From IMG/VR virus record IMGVR_UViG_3300042691_011097, positions 1-21,585 of that record: a stretch of DNA of 21,585 nucleotides. One strand, 5' to 3'. The translations under genes and the position numbers were made by a program. The notes under the pieces were generated by a model, which ran no database searches, was not told the origin of the DNA, and saw nothing but the letters and a program-made list of their open reading frames with translations. Position 1 is the stretch's first letter, and the number at the start of each line of letters is the position of its first letter. Of this stretch, positions 5,489-12,353 are shown one piece after another. This DNA is from a virus.

Positions 5489-6505
5489 CTAGAAGCTGGA
5501 CTGGTTGGCAGTATACAAGTCCTTCTCCAACAATATCTTGCCAGCCTTTGTCAGCCGTTTCAGGTGCCGATAGAAGGTTCTCTCTGAAATCTTGCACTTA
5601 TCCATGATGTGACGGCACAGGTCGGATGCCTGCCAGCCCTTGCAACCCATCTCTCCAAGGAACCGCTCGTCACCTATGACAGGCTTGGCACCCGGCCTCT
5701 TTAGGTTGTCAGGGTTCAGGGCGTAGTTGGGTCGGAACAGGGGGTAGTGCCACTGGATCACAAAGGGGTCCATTGGGCTGAAGTTGCGTAGCGTGACATC
5801 ACAAGTGAAGGTACGCTCGTCCTCCTCATGTGGTGTCAGTACGACCAAGCTGTCAGGGTTCCGGGCGAACACCCCTGACCCGGAGAAGCGGTCGATGGCT
5901 TCCTTCGATGACGCATTGCCCTTGGCGAAATGGTGCGACAGTATGACGGACAGGTTGTGTTTGGTTGCCAGTGCCTCCAGTTCGTTCATCAGGCTCGCCA
6001 TGTCACCCGCGCTGTTCTCATCGCGGTCGCCCATAAGCATATAGTTCGGATCAAGGACGATGGCCTGGTATCCCCTGCCCTGGATGTGCTTCTCAATGAT
6101 CGGGCGGATGAATGTCAGGTCGGCGGCATAGCCCCGGAGCGTCCAGACATCGAAGTCTTTGACCTGTTCGGATGTCAGATTCTTTGCCTTGATGACATCG
6201 CCCAGGCGGTTCCTAAAACTCCACTCCTGAATCTCGAAGTTGATGAACAGCACCCGGCTCTTGCGGCACTTGTTGCCCCACCAATCCGTGCCGGTGTGCA
6301 GGCTTAGGGACAAGTCGATCAGGCTCCAGCTTTTGAAAGCCTTGCTGCCACCGCCCAGGAGCAACTTGCCCCCCTGGTGCAGCATCCCCTCGATCAGCAC
6401 CTCCGGCTCCGGCAACTTCTCCTTGGCCAAATCCTCGTACCTCTTGATCGGCGGCCACTGGTCCACCGGCTGCTTCACTCCCAATCCCACGGCTGGCTCT
6501 ATCAT
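5489..6505 (-). CDS. RepA/RecA-fold replicative helicase (AAA_25-like) with C-terminal HTH
   Basis: This 338-residue protein is a RecA-fold ATPase of the AAA_25/RepA helicase type, which unwinds DNA as a ring at the phage fork. The P-loop is LLGGGSKAFKSWSLIDLS (about 49-66), where K58 takes the Walker lysine position and the usual GKT is replaced by FKS. Walker B is AIVLDPNYML (D152), and SVILSHHFAKG (186-196) is the sensor-type motif. A C-terminal domain (CRHIMDKCKISERTFYRHLKRL) forms a helix-turn-helix. The frame stays open upstream to 6901, but ATG 6505 is chosen: it overlaps the primase stop as ATGA and has a GGAGGGG site in front. Pairing with the primase supports a helicase-primase module. 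Confidence 0.88.
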   Translation of the reverse strand: MIEPAVGLGVKQPVDQWPPIKRYEDLAKEKLPEPEVLIEGMLHQGGKLLLGGGSKAFKSWSLIDLSLSLHTGTDWWGNKCRKSRVLFINFEIQEWSFRNRLGDVIKAKNLTSEQVKDFDVWTLRGYAADLTFIRPIIEKHIQGRGYQAIVLDPNYMLMGDRDENSAGDMASLMNELEALATKHNLSVILSHHFAKGNASSKEAIDRFSGSGVFARNPDSLVVLTPHEEDERTFTCDVTLRNFSPMDPFVIQWHYPLFRPNYALNPDNLKRPGAKPVIGDERFLGEMGCKGWQASDLCRHIMDKCKISERTFYRHLKRLTKAGKILLEKDLYTANQSSF

Positions 6506-7428
6506 TTCCCCTCCTTGCAAAACCAGAGAAAACTCTGGTAGGTTGTGTCGTTTCTTTTTGCCCCCGGAATTCTCACCGGTTGGCTTGGCTTGAAAGTCGC
6601 AGGATCGCATCCGAGCGGAACAAGAAAAGCTTTTAGTTGCTCCATCCATTCTTTCTTGGGCGGGTTCTCGAACCAACCGTGCAGGCTCTTCCCACCGGTA
6701 TCGACCACGGCATACATCCTCATCTTGAATAGATCGCGCATGGCCTGGAACACCGCGCCCATCTGTGGCTTGGTCAGCGTGTCGGACTCCACCACCAGGT
6801 AGACCCTGGCATCCACGTTCTCGTTGGCGCGGCTGACCGATCCCGGCACGAACACCGCGCCGGTCGTGTAGTTGCCCACCGGCGATGGCAAGCCCATCCA
6901 CTCGTCCGCCCTGCGAAAGTTCTGTGGATGCCTGCCGCTGTCCTTAACGTCCCCGATCCAGATTAGGTCGCTCGGTTGCCACAACGTCAGGAAGCGGTGA
7001 TAGTCCTGCGCCGGATCGTCCAGCTTGACCGGACTTTCCTCGTACATATCCGCCGGGTCCCAGTTGTAGTGGGTCAGATACCGGCTCTTGTTCGATTCGG
7101 CAATCGTCTTGATTCGATCAATTATCTCGCTCTCTGGATCTTTCTCGATCACCAGTTTCACCGGATTATCCAAATGCTGGATCGGCCTGCCCATGCTGTC
7201 GTGCAGGATCGCCCGGCGCAGCTTGCGGTTTGCCTCGTCGCGGTATGCCATGCAGGAGGTGTGCCAGCAGAAGATCGTCGGCACCCCGTCCACGAACACC
7301 GTGGTATCACGCAGCCTGGTGTGGCTGGTATGCGTGGCCTCTCCTGGGCAATGGCATAGTCCGTGGTTCTCGGACTGCCAATCCACCTGACCCACGATGG
7401 CTTCGGCTTTGCGTTGATTCTCGTTCAT
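6502..7428 (-). CDS. Archaeo-eukaryotic-type primase-like protein
   Basis: The 308-residue protein is interpreted as a replicative primase. Its N-terminus carries a zinc-site pattern (CHCPG at about 25-29, then FCWHTSC at 53-59). The catalytic part shows VYLVVESDTL (about 208-217), like the acidic motif I of AEP primases, and VDTGGKSLHGWF (241-252), like the S-x-H motif II. The ending QPVRIPGAKR...Q-FLWF also recurs in this family. It overlaps the helicase by ATGA, so the two are made together. No clear Shine-Dalgarno precedes ATG 7428; instead an 88-bp gap with three stems lies upstream. Assignment rests on motifs and context. It is likely but not certain that the domain is active. Confidence 0.75.
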   Translation of the reverse strand: MNENQRKAEAIVGQVDWQSENHGLCHCPGEATHTSHTRLRDTTVFVDGVPTIFCWHTSCMAYRDEANRKLRRAILHDSMGRPIQHLDNPVKLVIEKDPESEIIDRIKTIAESNKSRYLTHYNWDPADMYEESPVKLDDPAQDYHRFLTLWQPSDLIWIGDVKDSGRHPQNFRRADEWMGLPSPVGNYTTGAVFVPGSVSRANENVDARVYLVVESDTLTKPQMGAVFQAMRDLFKMRMYAVVDTGGKSLHGWFENPPKKEWMEQLKAFLVPLGCDPATFKPSQPVRIPGAKRNDTTYQSFLWFCKEGK

Positions 7429-7439
7429 ATCAGAAATTC

Positions 7440-7517
7440 ATGCCGGTGATTCAAGGGGTGAACACACCCTCAGGAGGACAACCCGTTGCAGGATCTCCCT
7501 GCACACCACTCCGGCAT
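7440..7517 (-). ncRNA. Candidate three-stem structured RNA or leader upstream of primase
   Basis: A 7-bp outer stem (ATGCCGG at 7440-7446 with CCGGCAT at 7511-7517) encloses two hairpins: GGGTG/CACCC (7456-7460 with 7465-7469, loop of 4) and TGCAGG/CCTGCA (7487-7492 with 7498-7503, loop of 5). All stems are perfect. It fills the gap 7429-7516 and would lie in the leader of the primase mRNA. A 15-codon frame (ATG 7517) also exists but is not considered coding. Folding is by eye, and the class is unknown. Confidence 0.4.
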
Positions 7518-7897
7518 TAAATTAAACCCCTCTTCTTCTGCTCAGTCCTAACAGCGTCTTCAATCTTTTCGCATTCCGACATGGTAAATAACTGCTCTCC
7601 GCACTTGTGGCATTCATCCCTTGTAACATTCGGAACAACGAATGACTCTCCGTTTAACTTTGCAACGCTCTCCAATCTGTAATCCTTTGTTACCTTAACC
7701 ATGTTTGCCTTTCTGCAAGTTGGGCAAAGTTCCTTTGGCGTAAGCATCCCATGCTCAAGCGCAAACTCTTCCCCGGCCTTCATCATTCTTTCGGACATAT
7801 CCGAAGGACCATCCTCCAGCCACCAATCGTCCCGCGTTATGCAGATGGTGTACTCTTCTTCTCTATATCTAAACTTATGTTTTGTTGCATGGCTCAT
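7517..7897 (-). CDS. MqsA/YgiT-type zinc-finger protein
   Basis: The C-terminal half carries CPTC (C58, C61), a short beta-hairpin region ending in FVVPNV, and CHKCGE (C96, C99), then a helix (SECEKIEDAVRTEQ). This is the N-terminal zinc-domain pattern of MqsA/YgiT antitoxins. The DNA-binding HTH that normally follows is absent, and the zinc domain is instead preceded by about 55 unrelated residues with several Trp and acidic residues (DDWWLEDGPSD). The start ATG overlaps the upstream gene's stop (ATGA). With its partner at 7894-8253 it could form a toxin-antitoxin-like or regulator pair, but no toxin motif is seen, so this remains inference. Confidence 0.65.
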   Translation of the reverse strand: MSHATKHKFRYREEEYTICITRDDWWLEDGPSDMSERMMKAGEEFALEHGMLTPKELCPTCRKANMVKVTKDYRLESVAKLNGESFVVPNVTRDECHKCGEQLFTMSECEKIEDAVRTEQKKRGLI

Positions 7898-8253
7898 TTT
7901 GAGCCTTTCTTAACAGCCCTTTTGCGAGCAGATTCTAAATACTTTTTAATTGCCGCATCGCGCTCTTCAATCGTGCGGAAAATATCGCCCAATTGTGATG
8001 CGCCGAAAGGTTTTCCATCGCGTGTTGCTTGTGGAATAAATTCATAATGAAATCCTAGTTGGCTTTCTAGGCACATACATCCAAATTCAACCATTCTTTT
8101 TTTGGTTCTTGTAATTTCAGATGTTCTTATTTTTGCCCCAATCATTCTGCCTCGCTCATCTAAAACATCAAAATTATTATAAACTATGGCTACATTTTTT
8201 TCTGTTTCGTTGAAACAAACATACTTATCTTGTTTTGTTGTGTTCTTTTTCAT
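7894..8253 (-). CDS. Unknown AT-rich gene paired with the zinc-finger protein (119 aa)
   Basis: This 119-residue protein is not recognised. It starts with a Lys/Thr-rich stretch. It has strands such as VCFNETEKNVAIVYNNFDVL and a helical basic tail (RDAAIKKYLESARKRAVKKG). The DNA is visibly more AT-rich than its neighbours, suggesting later acquisition. Its own promoter (8261-8289) is predicted so close that the transcript would start at or just before the ATG, and there is no Shine-Dalgarno. It overlaps the MqsA-like gene by ATGA. In two-gene toxin-antitoxin modules this position often holds the toxin, but no RNase or other active site is visible. Confidence 0.65.
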   Translation of the reverse strand: MKKNTTKQDKYVCFNETEKNVAIVYNNFDVLDERGRMIGAKIRTSEITRTKKRMVEFGCMCLESQLGFHYEFIPQATRDGKPFGASQLGDIFRTIEERDAAIKKYLESARKRAVKKGSK

Positions 8254-8260
8254 GTCGCCA

Positions 8261-8289
8261 AGATAAGGTTAAACACAAAACAAATGCAA
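8261..8289 (-). promoter_or_regulatory. Promoter for the AT-rich pair, probable leaderless start
   Basis: On the minus strand TTGCAT (8289-8284) and TTATCT (8266-8261) are separated by 17 bp. Only seven bases follow the -10 box before the ATG at 8253, so transcription would begin almost at the start codon. No ribosome site is visible in TTGGCGAC before the ATG. Confidence 0.5.
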
Positions 8290-8298
8290 GCATTATTT

Positions 8299-9396
8299 TT
8301 ATCCCTCCAACTCCATCGCTTTCTTCGCCGCCTCGACAATATCCTGGGCGGTGATGTTGCGAAGGGCATTGCACCAGTATTGCGTACCCTTGGTCTTGTT
8401 GGTCGCGTCCTTGCACTTGGCCTGCGGTAAACCCGCATGAGGGCGGCACGGAGCGTGCGGACAGGTGTCCGGCTTGAAGACCGAGACGTTCTTGGGGTAA
8501 TAGGTCATCCGATCTTCCGGGTCGTAGCTACCCCATAGCGACACACAAGGCGTGTCGAAGGCGGCGGCCACATGGTTGACACTGCTGTCCGGTGCGACCA
8601 CGAAGTCTGCTCCGCTGACAATCGGGAACAGCGAGCGGAACTGCTTGGTTGTGTTGAATAGGTCGATCACGCGCGGATGATCCACCTTGAAGTTATTGCT
8701 ATTGTCCAGCCCGATGATCACGGCCTTGTGGTTCGGGAATGCCTCCAGTAACGCCAGCACCGCCTCTTGCCCCTGCTTGGGCGGGTAGGTGCGGGTCGGC
8801 CCGGAACTGCTGACATGGTAGGCAAAGTAGTCACCCTTGATCGGCCACTTGCCCATCTCCATAAGCTCCTTGTGATCCGGCTCGATCAGATACAGGTGCG
8901 GACGCTTGTACTTGGGGTCGACATCTCCAGCGTTCATCCAAGTATAAATCCGGTCGTAGCAGTTGCCTGGACCAGTACCTAGCTTGGTATTGCCAACCTG
9001 ACCTGAGAACAGGTCGTCGGTCGGCAGGTGCGCGTCATAGCTATCCCAAGCCTCCAGCGTTGGAGGCAGCGGGAACAGCTTGGCACCCAACCCTGCGTAG
9101 AGCGGCAGGTTCCTGGCCGGTGCGTAGACATCCACGCATCCGCCTGATTCGTTGACCAGGTAATGTACGAATGCGGTCGTGATGATCGCATCCCCAATCG
9201 CCCCGGCGCGGTACACCGCCGTGGCACCGCCGGTCGCACGGCCGGGATAGTACGGCTTGATCTTGTGGGGACACGGCACGGCATCCTCCCACATCGGTCC
9301 GGTCAGTTCGTCCGGCAACACATAGGTGTTGCGCGGGAAAAGCATCGAGTCATCGACCTTGTGGATTGAGTTGGTTTGATTCGTCCAGAGTTTCAT
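8299..9396 (-). CDS. Glycosyltransferase family 9 (heptosyltransferase-like)
   Basis: The 365-residue protein looks like a GT-B enzyme of family 9, which transfers ADP-heptose or a similar sugar to bacterial lipopolysaccharide core or related acceptors. The N-terminal domain has AVYRAGAIGDAIITTAFVHY (about 60-79), the family's 'GDA..T.A' nucleotide-sugar loop. The C-terminal half has VIIGLDN, then SGADFVVAPDSSVNHVAAAF and TPCVSLWGSYDPE, the donor-binding region. Several Cys in the tail (CPHAPCRPHAGLPQAKC) are unusual and may hold a metal. In a phage it could modify host surface sugar, for example to block superinfection, or glycosylate a phage product; the acceptor is unknown. The start overlaps the tiny membrane gene's stop (ATGA). 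Confidence 0.8.
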   Translation of the reverse strand: MKLWTNQTNSIHKVDDSMLFPRNTYVLPDELTGPMWEDAVPCPHKIKPYYPGRATGGATAVYRAGAIGDAIITTAFVHYLVNESGGCVDVYAPARNLPLYAGLGAKLFPLPPTLEAWDSYDAHLPTDDLFSGQVGNTKLGTGPGNCYDRIYTWMNAGDVDPKYKRPHLYLIEPDHKELMEMGKWPIKGDYFAYHVSSSGPTRTYPPKQGQEAVLALLEAFPNHKAVIIGLDNSNNFKVDHPRVIDLFNTTKQFRSLFPIVSGADFVVAPDSSVNHVAAAFDTPCVSLWGSYDPEDRMTYYPKNVSVFKPDTCPHAPCRPHAGLPQAKCKDATNKTKGTQYWCNALRNITAQDIVEAAKKAMELEG

Positions 9397-9527
9397 TTAG
9401 TTTTCTCCTCCCATATAAAAAACACCGCTAGGATTGCAATACCAAATGCGATTACAGCAGAAGCAACAATCAGTCTGCCAATGGCAAGACCCATTCCTAC
9501 AACAATCCATTCAGATAGCGCGCTCAT
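9393..9527 (-). CDS. Small single-span membrane protein (44 aa)
   Basis: A 44-residue frame runs from ATG 9527 to TGA 9393. It has one long hydrophobic helix (LIVASAVIAFGIAILAVFFI) and a charged C-terminus (WEEKTK). GGGAG lies before the ATG; the start overlaps the upstream stop and its own stop overlaps the glycosyltransferase start, both as ATGA. It is therefore a true link of the operon. Its role is unknown. Confidence 0.65.
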   Translation of the reverse strand: MSALSEWIVVGMGLAIGRLIVASAVIAFGIAILAVFFIWEEKTK

Positions 9528-9802
9528 TTTTCTCCCTTTCTTAGCGACCGCTTGGTTTCGACAAACATGGGAGTCCTTTCTCCCACATAAGCTCCGGCCA
9601 CGTTGTAATCGAAATATTCATACGCTTCGTCAACCTTCATCCCAGACTCGCGCAGGATCGTAATGACCATGCTCTTGTCGTAGACCGCGACTGACGGACC
9701 GCTGAATATCCGACCGACACCAAGGAAAGCACGGTCGAATCCATCTGCAAGCAAAATCCCTTCGTCGGGATAATTTTCCTCGATCCATTCCCGCACGTTC
9801 AT
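9524..9802 (-). CDS. Conserved phage hypothetical, YFDYNVAGAYVGERTP type (92 aa)
   Basis: The 92-residue acidic protein contains EAYEYFDYNVAGAYVGERTP in its second half. I recognise this as a recurrent sequence in short proteins of many phages, without a known function. The first half (EGILLADGFDRAFLGVGRIF, then SVAVYD) is also typical of that family. Its start overlaps the preceding stop as ATGA. No membrane segment or catalytic motif is visible. Confidence 0.75.
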   Translation of the reverse strand: MNVREWIEENYPDEGILLADGFDRAFLGVGRIFSGPSVAVYDKSMVITILRESGMKVDEAYEYFDYNVAGAYVGERTPMFVETKRSLRKGEK

Positions 9803-10230
9803 GCCGCCCCCCAGTTATGCTCGCGGGCATAATCAATCGAAGAGCGGTTGCACTTCCATGCGCTGGCAATCTGCCTGGTGGTGTAGCCCTGCTCGTACTG
9901 GATGCGCCATAGCCCCCAACGTTTCAGGACGATCTGTCTTGTCCTGTTTCCGCCGCCGCTTTTCATCTTTCCCTTCCTGATCTTTGGCTTGGCGATCTTG
10001 AGCGACTCAGGAACCACGATCTCCCGCTCGTCACGAATCCCAGCAACGACCCGCGCCGCCTCCGATTCGTTGGCCTTGGTGCGCTCGATCCGCCCGATAC
10101 TGATCTCATGGCGCATCTGCTGGATGGTCTGGACTGCGGCGACAAGCCTCGCCTCCAGCACCTTGATGTTTGTCTCGGTCGTGCTGACCCGGTCAGTTAG
10201 TACCTGCGCTACTGCTTCCTGTGTGTTCAT
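9799..10230 (-). CDS. Coiled-coil protein with C-terminal HTH (143 aa)
   Basis: The first half is a predicted coiled coil (VSTTETNIKVLEARLVAAVQ, TIQQMRHEI). After a basic linker (KPKIRKGKMKSGGGNRTR), the C-terminus has a helix-turn-helix (YTTRQIASAWKCNRSSIDYA). An oligomeric DNA-binding protein, perhaps a phage regulator, is likely, but its target is unknown. The start overlaps the 10193-10390 gene by 38 bp, and its own stop overlaps the next gene as ATGA. Confidence 0.65.
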   Translation of the reverse strand: MNTQEAVAQVLTDRVSTTETNIKVLEARLVAAVQTIQQMRHEISIGRIERTKANESEAARVVAGIRDEREIVVPESLKIAKPKIRKGKMKSGGGNRTRQIVLKRWGLWRIQYEQGYTTRQIASAWKCNRSSIDYAREHNWGAA

Positions 10231-10390
10231 TCCTTATCTCCTTTGTGATGAGTGCCGCTGCGTCAACGTCCGCGATTACCTCGCGAACTTTGTGCGCCTC
10301 GGCGTGGTTTATCTTGTCCCTGTGGCTGGCCAGACTCCGGCGCACCCGCGCCAGAATCTCGGCCAACCATGCCATGCGATCTTCCGACAT
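10193..10390 (-). CDS. Small helical hypothetical protein (65 aa)
   Basis: A 65-residue, mostly helical protein (MSEDRMAWLAEILARVRRSL, then HAEAHKVREVIADVDAAALI) with no recognised family. Its ATG overlaps the TAA of the upstream gene as TAATG. Its 3' end overlaps the downstream gene by 38 bp, which is longer than usual in this operon, so either its C-terminus or the downstream start may be misjudged. Confidence 0.5.
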   Translation of the reverse strand: MSEDRMAWLAEILARVRRSLASHRDKINHAEAHKVREVIADVDAAALITKEIRNEHTGSSSAGTN

Positions 10391-10575
10391 TACCGACTCC
10401 GCATACGGAACCGGCGAGGACCACCCTTGGGCGGCACCCCAGCAGACCGAAGCGCAATGGCCAGAATCTGCTTATGCGAGCGTTGCTTGCCGCCAGCACC
10501 GCGAGCCTTGCCCTTGCGTTTATTGTCGGCGCGTAGTTCACGAATGTTCTTTCCGATGTCTTTGCCTAGTGGCAT
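10390..10575 (-). CDS. Small basic protein with HKQILAIALRSAG motif (61 aa)
   Basis: This 61-residue, very basic protein has GKDIGKNIRELRADNK followed by RSHKQILAIALRSAGV. The S-KQ-LAIAL--AG pattern is common in small phage and bacterial proteins (DUF6496-like), where it sits near the C-terminus. The role is unknown, and nucleic-acid association is only suggested by the charge. GGAGAGTGAT before the ATG provides the ribosome site and overlaps the upstream gene's end. Confidence 0.65.
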   Translation of the reverse strand: MPLGKDIGKNIRELRADNKRKGKARGAGGKQRSHKQILAIALRSAGVPPKGGPRRFRMRSR

Positions 10576-10576
10576 A

Positions 10577-10783
10577 TCACTCTCCTTTTGTTTTCACGAA
10601 TCTACCGGCCACGAGATCCAACTCCCAGCCGTGTCCATGAAATTTGTCATACATCATCTGGTTCATAATCCAGTAGAGCGGCGAGCAGCCTGAGTCCATC
10701 AATTTTCCTGGGTGGCAGTTGTCCATGTCGAGAAACTCTTTGAGTGCCTCAACCTCCAATCTTGCCACCTGATATATGGTCAC
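10577..10783 (-). CDS. Small hypothetical protein (68 aa, GTG start)
   Basis: The 68-residue protein includes MDNCHPGKLMDSGCSPLYWI and a C-terminal GHGWELDLVAGRFVKTKGE. There is no known family. GTG at 10783 is the start: it overlaps the preceding stop (GTGA), and a strong GGGGAGGAG ribosome site lies about seven bases before it. Confidence 0.6.
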   Translation of the reverse strand: MTIYQVARLEVEALKEFLDMDNCHPGKLMDSGCSPLYWIMNQMMYDKFHGHGWELDLVAGRFVKTKGE

Positions 10784-11376
10784 GCTGTCTCCTCCCCTAC
10801 CACGCCATCAAACGCCTGTTCTTCTGCGTGGAAGACCTGTGTTTGTACCTTCAGCCATGTCGGCTTGACAACCCCATTCTTGCCTGTGAACGATGCCTCC
10901 GTGAATAAAACGTTGTTGCCCGGCACGCAGGCGATCCTTCCATTGGCAAGCTCAATGAAGTGATGCGACTTGGTTTGGCTCGGCTCCAGGCTGTACCCGT
11001 CCCCATAAGGTTCTGCGGTGAACATATAGGCTCCCCGCATCCAGGCCTGCTTGCCAGCCAGCCACACCTGGCAATCCAGTTCGCGCAGGTAGTCGTACTC
11101 GATAGTCGTGAAGTTCCAACCGAAACAGTCCCACCTCTGTGCGTCTCCCAGGGTCCACGGCTCGCCTGTCCCGCTTGGAAACGCCAATGCATTGAGCGGT
11201 AGCCCCCGGTACAACGCCCCGCACTTCAGCATGACCGTGCAACCCCAAGCCCGGTGCGGCACCGAGTACAGCCCGAACCAGACAGCATCCTCCCAGCCGT
11301 TCTCGTTGCCCTGTGAGATAAACTTGCGGTTCACCATGACGTACTGGTGGCGCGGTAGATTTGCGGCGAAGGTCAC
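10780..11376 (-). CDS. Unrecognised phage protein, Trp/Tyr-rich (198 aa)
   Basis: The 198-residue product is rich in aromatic residues (GWEDAVWFGLYSVPHRAWGC, then QRWDCFGWNFTTIEYDYL) and contains no motif that I know. The even strand-like pattern suggests an all-beta globular protein, possibly structural or ligand-binding. The start is a GTG whose last bases overlap the stop of the 25-residue membrane peptide (GTGA). It ends overlapping the next gene in the same way. It sits beside a 2OG oxygenase, so a joint role in modification is possible but unsupported. Confidence 0.65.
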   Translation of the reverse strand: MTFAANLPRHQYVMVNRKFISQGNENGWEDAVWFGLYSVPHRAWGCTVMLKCGALYRGLPLNALAFPSGTGEPWTLGDAQRWDCFGWNFTTIEYDYLRELDCQVWLAGKQAWMRGAYMFTAEPYGDGYSLEPSQTKSHHFIELANGRIACVPGNNVLFTEASFTGKNGVVKPTWLKVQTQVFHAEEQAFDGVVGEETA

Positions 11377-11450
11377 TTACGATCCATCCACATCGCCATC
11401 AGCGCAATGCCGATGGCGAACATCAGCATCTCGGTCGGGCCTACTTCCAT
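11373..11450 (-). CDS. Tiny membrane peptide (25 aa)
   Basis: From ATG 11450 to TGA 11373 the frame encodes MEVGPTEMLMFAIGIALMAM then WMDRK, a single hydrophobic span with a basic end. Its start lies within the last codons of the oxygenase gene, and its stop overlaps the next GTG start. Position and composition favour a real peptide, but the size makes the call uncertain. Confidence 0.4.
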   Translation of the reverse strand: MEVGPTEMLMFAIGIALMAMWMDRK

Positions 11451-12013
11451 TGTGGCCCCGTGATCCATGCGACCAACGCCCAGCGCGTGCCGAACAGTGG
11501 TGCTTTGGCCTTGTGCTTGATCCATGATGGAAAGAAGTTGGCCGATCCCTGGTGCGCGGACTTCTCAGCCCCATGCCAATCGGCCTCGACGCGCAACCCT
11601 CCGCCCACATACTCCTCTGGCCTGGACAGGTTCACCACGCAGGTCAGCTTGCGGTCGCTGCCGTCATAAGTGTCGAAGTGCCACTTGAACTTCTGGAATG
11701 GGCGATACCTCAACACCTGAAGCTGCTGCATATCCATTATGTCAAAGCGATAGTGTTCCGTGTTGACCTGGTCAACCACTGCGGCCAGGTAATTGTAAAG
11801 CCACTGGAAGTGCGGTGCCTTTGGTATCCAGCACGATGAGCAGGTCCGGGTACGGCTGGCAACGTGGGTGCCGTCTTTCGACAACACCGGCGCACGCTTC
11901 ATCCCAATGACCTCCGCATCGCGGATAATCATCTCGCATTGCGAGCGGGTCAGGACTTGCGGTATCGTTACCGCCGTGAGGATTTTTTGCTTGAACGTTT
12001 TTTCGGTTTGCAT
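11441..12013 (-). CDS. 2-oxoglutarate/Fe(II) oxygenase, P4H/PKHD-like
   Basis: The 190-residue protein has the core of 2OG-Fe(II) dioxygenases, which hydroxylate proteins, sugars or bases using oxygen and 2-oxoglutarate. The iron site is H112-F-D114 in FKWHFDTYDG, with distal H167 in SWIKHKAKAP. The 2OG-binding R177 is in GTRWALVAWITG. Strand 'LTCVVNLSRPEEYVGGGLRV' (124-142) is the family's typical ELxGGxL region. The size matches phage P4H-like enzymes. Substrate is unknown: it may be a phage or host protein, or a modified base. It overlaps the upstream gene by 46 bp. Family confidence is high. Confidence 0.87.
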   Translation of the reverse strand: MQTEKTFKQKILTAVTIPQVLTRSQCEMIIRDAEVIGMKRAPVLSKDGTHVASRTRTCSSCWIPKAPHFQWLYNYLAAVVDQVNTEHYRFDIMDMQQLQVLRYRPFQKFKWHFDTYDGSDRKLTCVVNLSRPEEYVGGGLRVEADWHGAEKSAHQGSANFFPSWIKHKAKAPLFGTRWALVAWITGPQWK

Positions 12014-12207
12014 TTGGTTTTCCTTTCTACGTACTCCGTCAATAGCTTCCTGATGGCATAGCTGGCAAGCTCATCCCTCTCGTACATGATCTTGTTGAAT
12101 CCGATATGCGCTAGCCTGTCGGCAATGCTGTCGTCCATGTCGAATTTCATTTCGACCATCTTGACCTCGCGCTCGCCCAAAAACTTTATCTGTCCCAGTT
12201 TTTCCAT
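11968..12207 (-). CDS. Small regulator-like hypothetical (79 aa)
   Basis: From ATG 12207 the protein is MEKLGQIKFLGEREVKMVEM and continues with a helical part (DSIADRLAHIGFNKI, then LASYAIRKLLTEYVE) and a very basic Lys/Arg tail. The layout, strand followed by two helices, is loosely like ribbon-helix-helix proteins, but this is not established. A longer frame from TTG 12243 is rejected because GGAGGAAAGG precedes the internal ATG. Confidence 0.55.
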   Translation of the reverse strand: MEKLGQIKFLGEREVKMVEMKFDMDDSIADRLAHIGFNKIMYERDELASYAIRKLLTEYVERKTKCKPKKRSSKKSSRR

Positions 12208-12353
12208 TCCGACCTTTCCTCCCTCGACTTGGCAATCAGCCAAGAGAGAAAGCTACCGGCAAACACAAGTAAAGAGATTCCGCCGCCAACCAGGAAGGCA
12301 AACAGGACAGCGTGAAAGAACACCTCGCTAAAGAACTTCAGATAGTCCGTCAT
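12186..12353 (-). CDS. Small membrane protein (55 aa)
   Basis: A 55-residue frame from ATG 12353 to TAA 12186 has a hydrophobic core (HAVLFAFLVGGGISLLVFAG) and a charged C-terminus (AKSREERSEWKNWDR). GAGGAAAG directly before the ATG is a good ribosome site. It overlaps the upstream gene by 26 bp and the downstream gene by 22 bp. Its role is unknown; a membrane helper or lysis-related peptide is possible. Confidence 0.6.
   Translation of the reverse strand: MTDYLKFFSEVFFHAVLFAFLVGGGISLLVFAGSFLSWLIAKSREERSEWKNWDR

Noticed and set aside
6506-6901. In-frame N-terminal extension of the helicase to 6901
   Set aside because: It is the primase gene read in another frame; ATG 6505 with a ribosome site and ATGA overlap is a better start.
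9902-10693. 263-residue open frame on the plus strand
   Set aside because: It lies opposite four minus-strand genes with coupled starts and stops, and has low-complexity Leu/Ser/Arg content.
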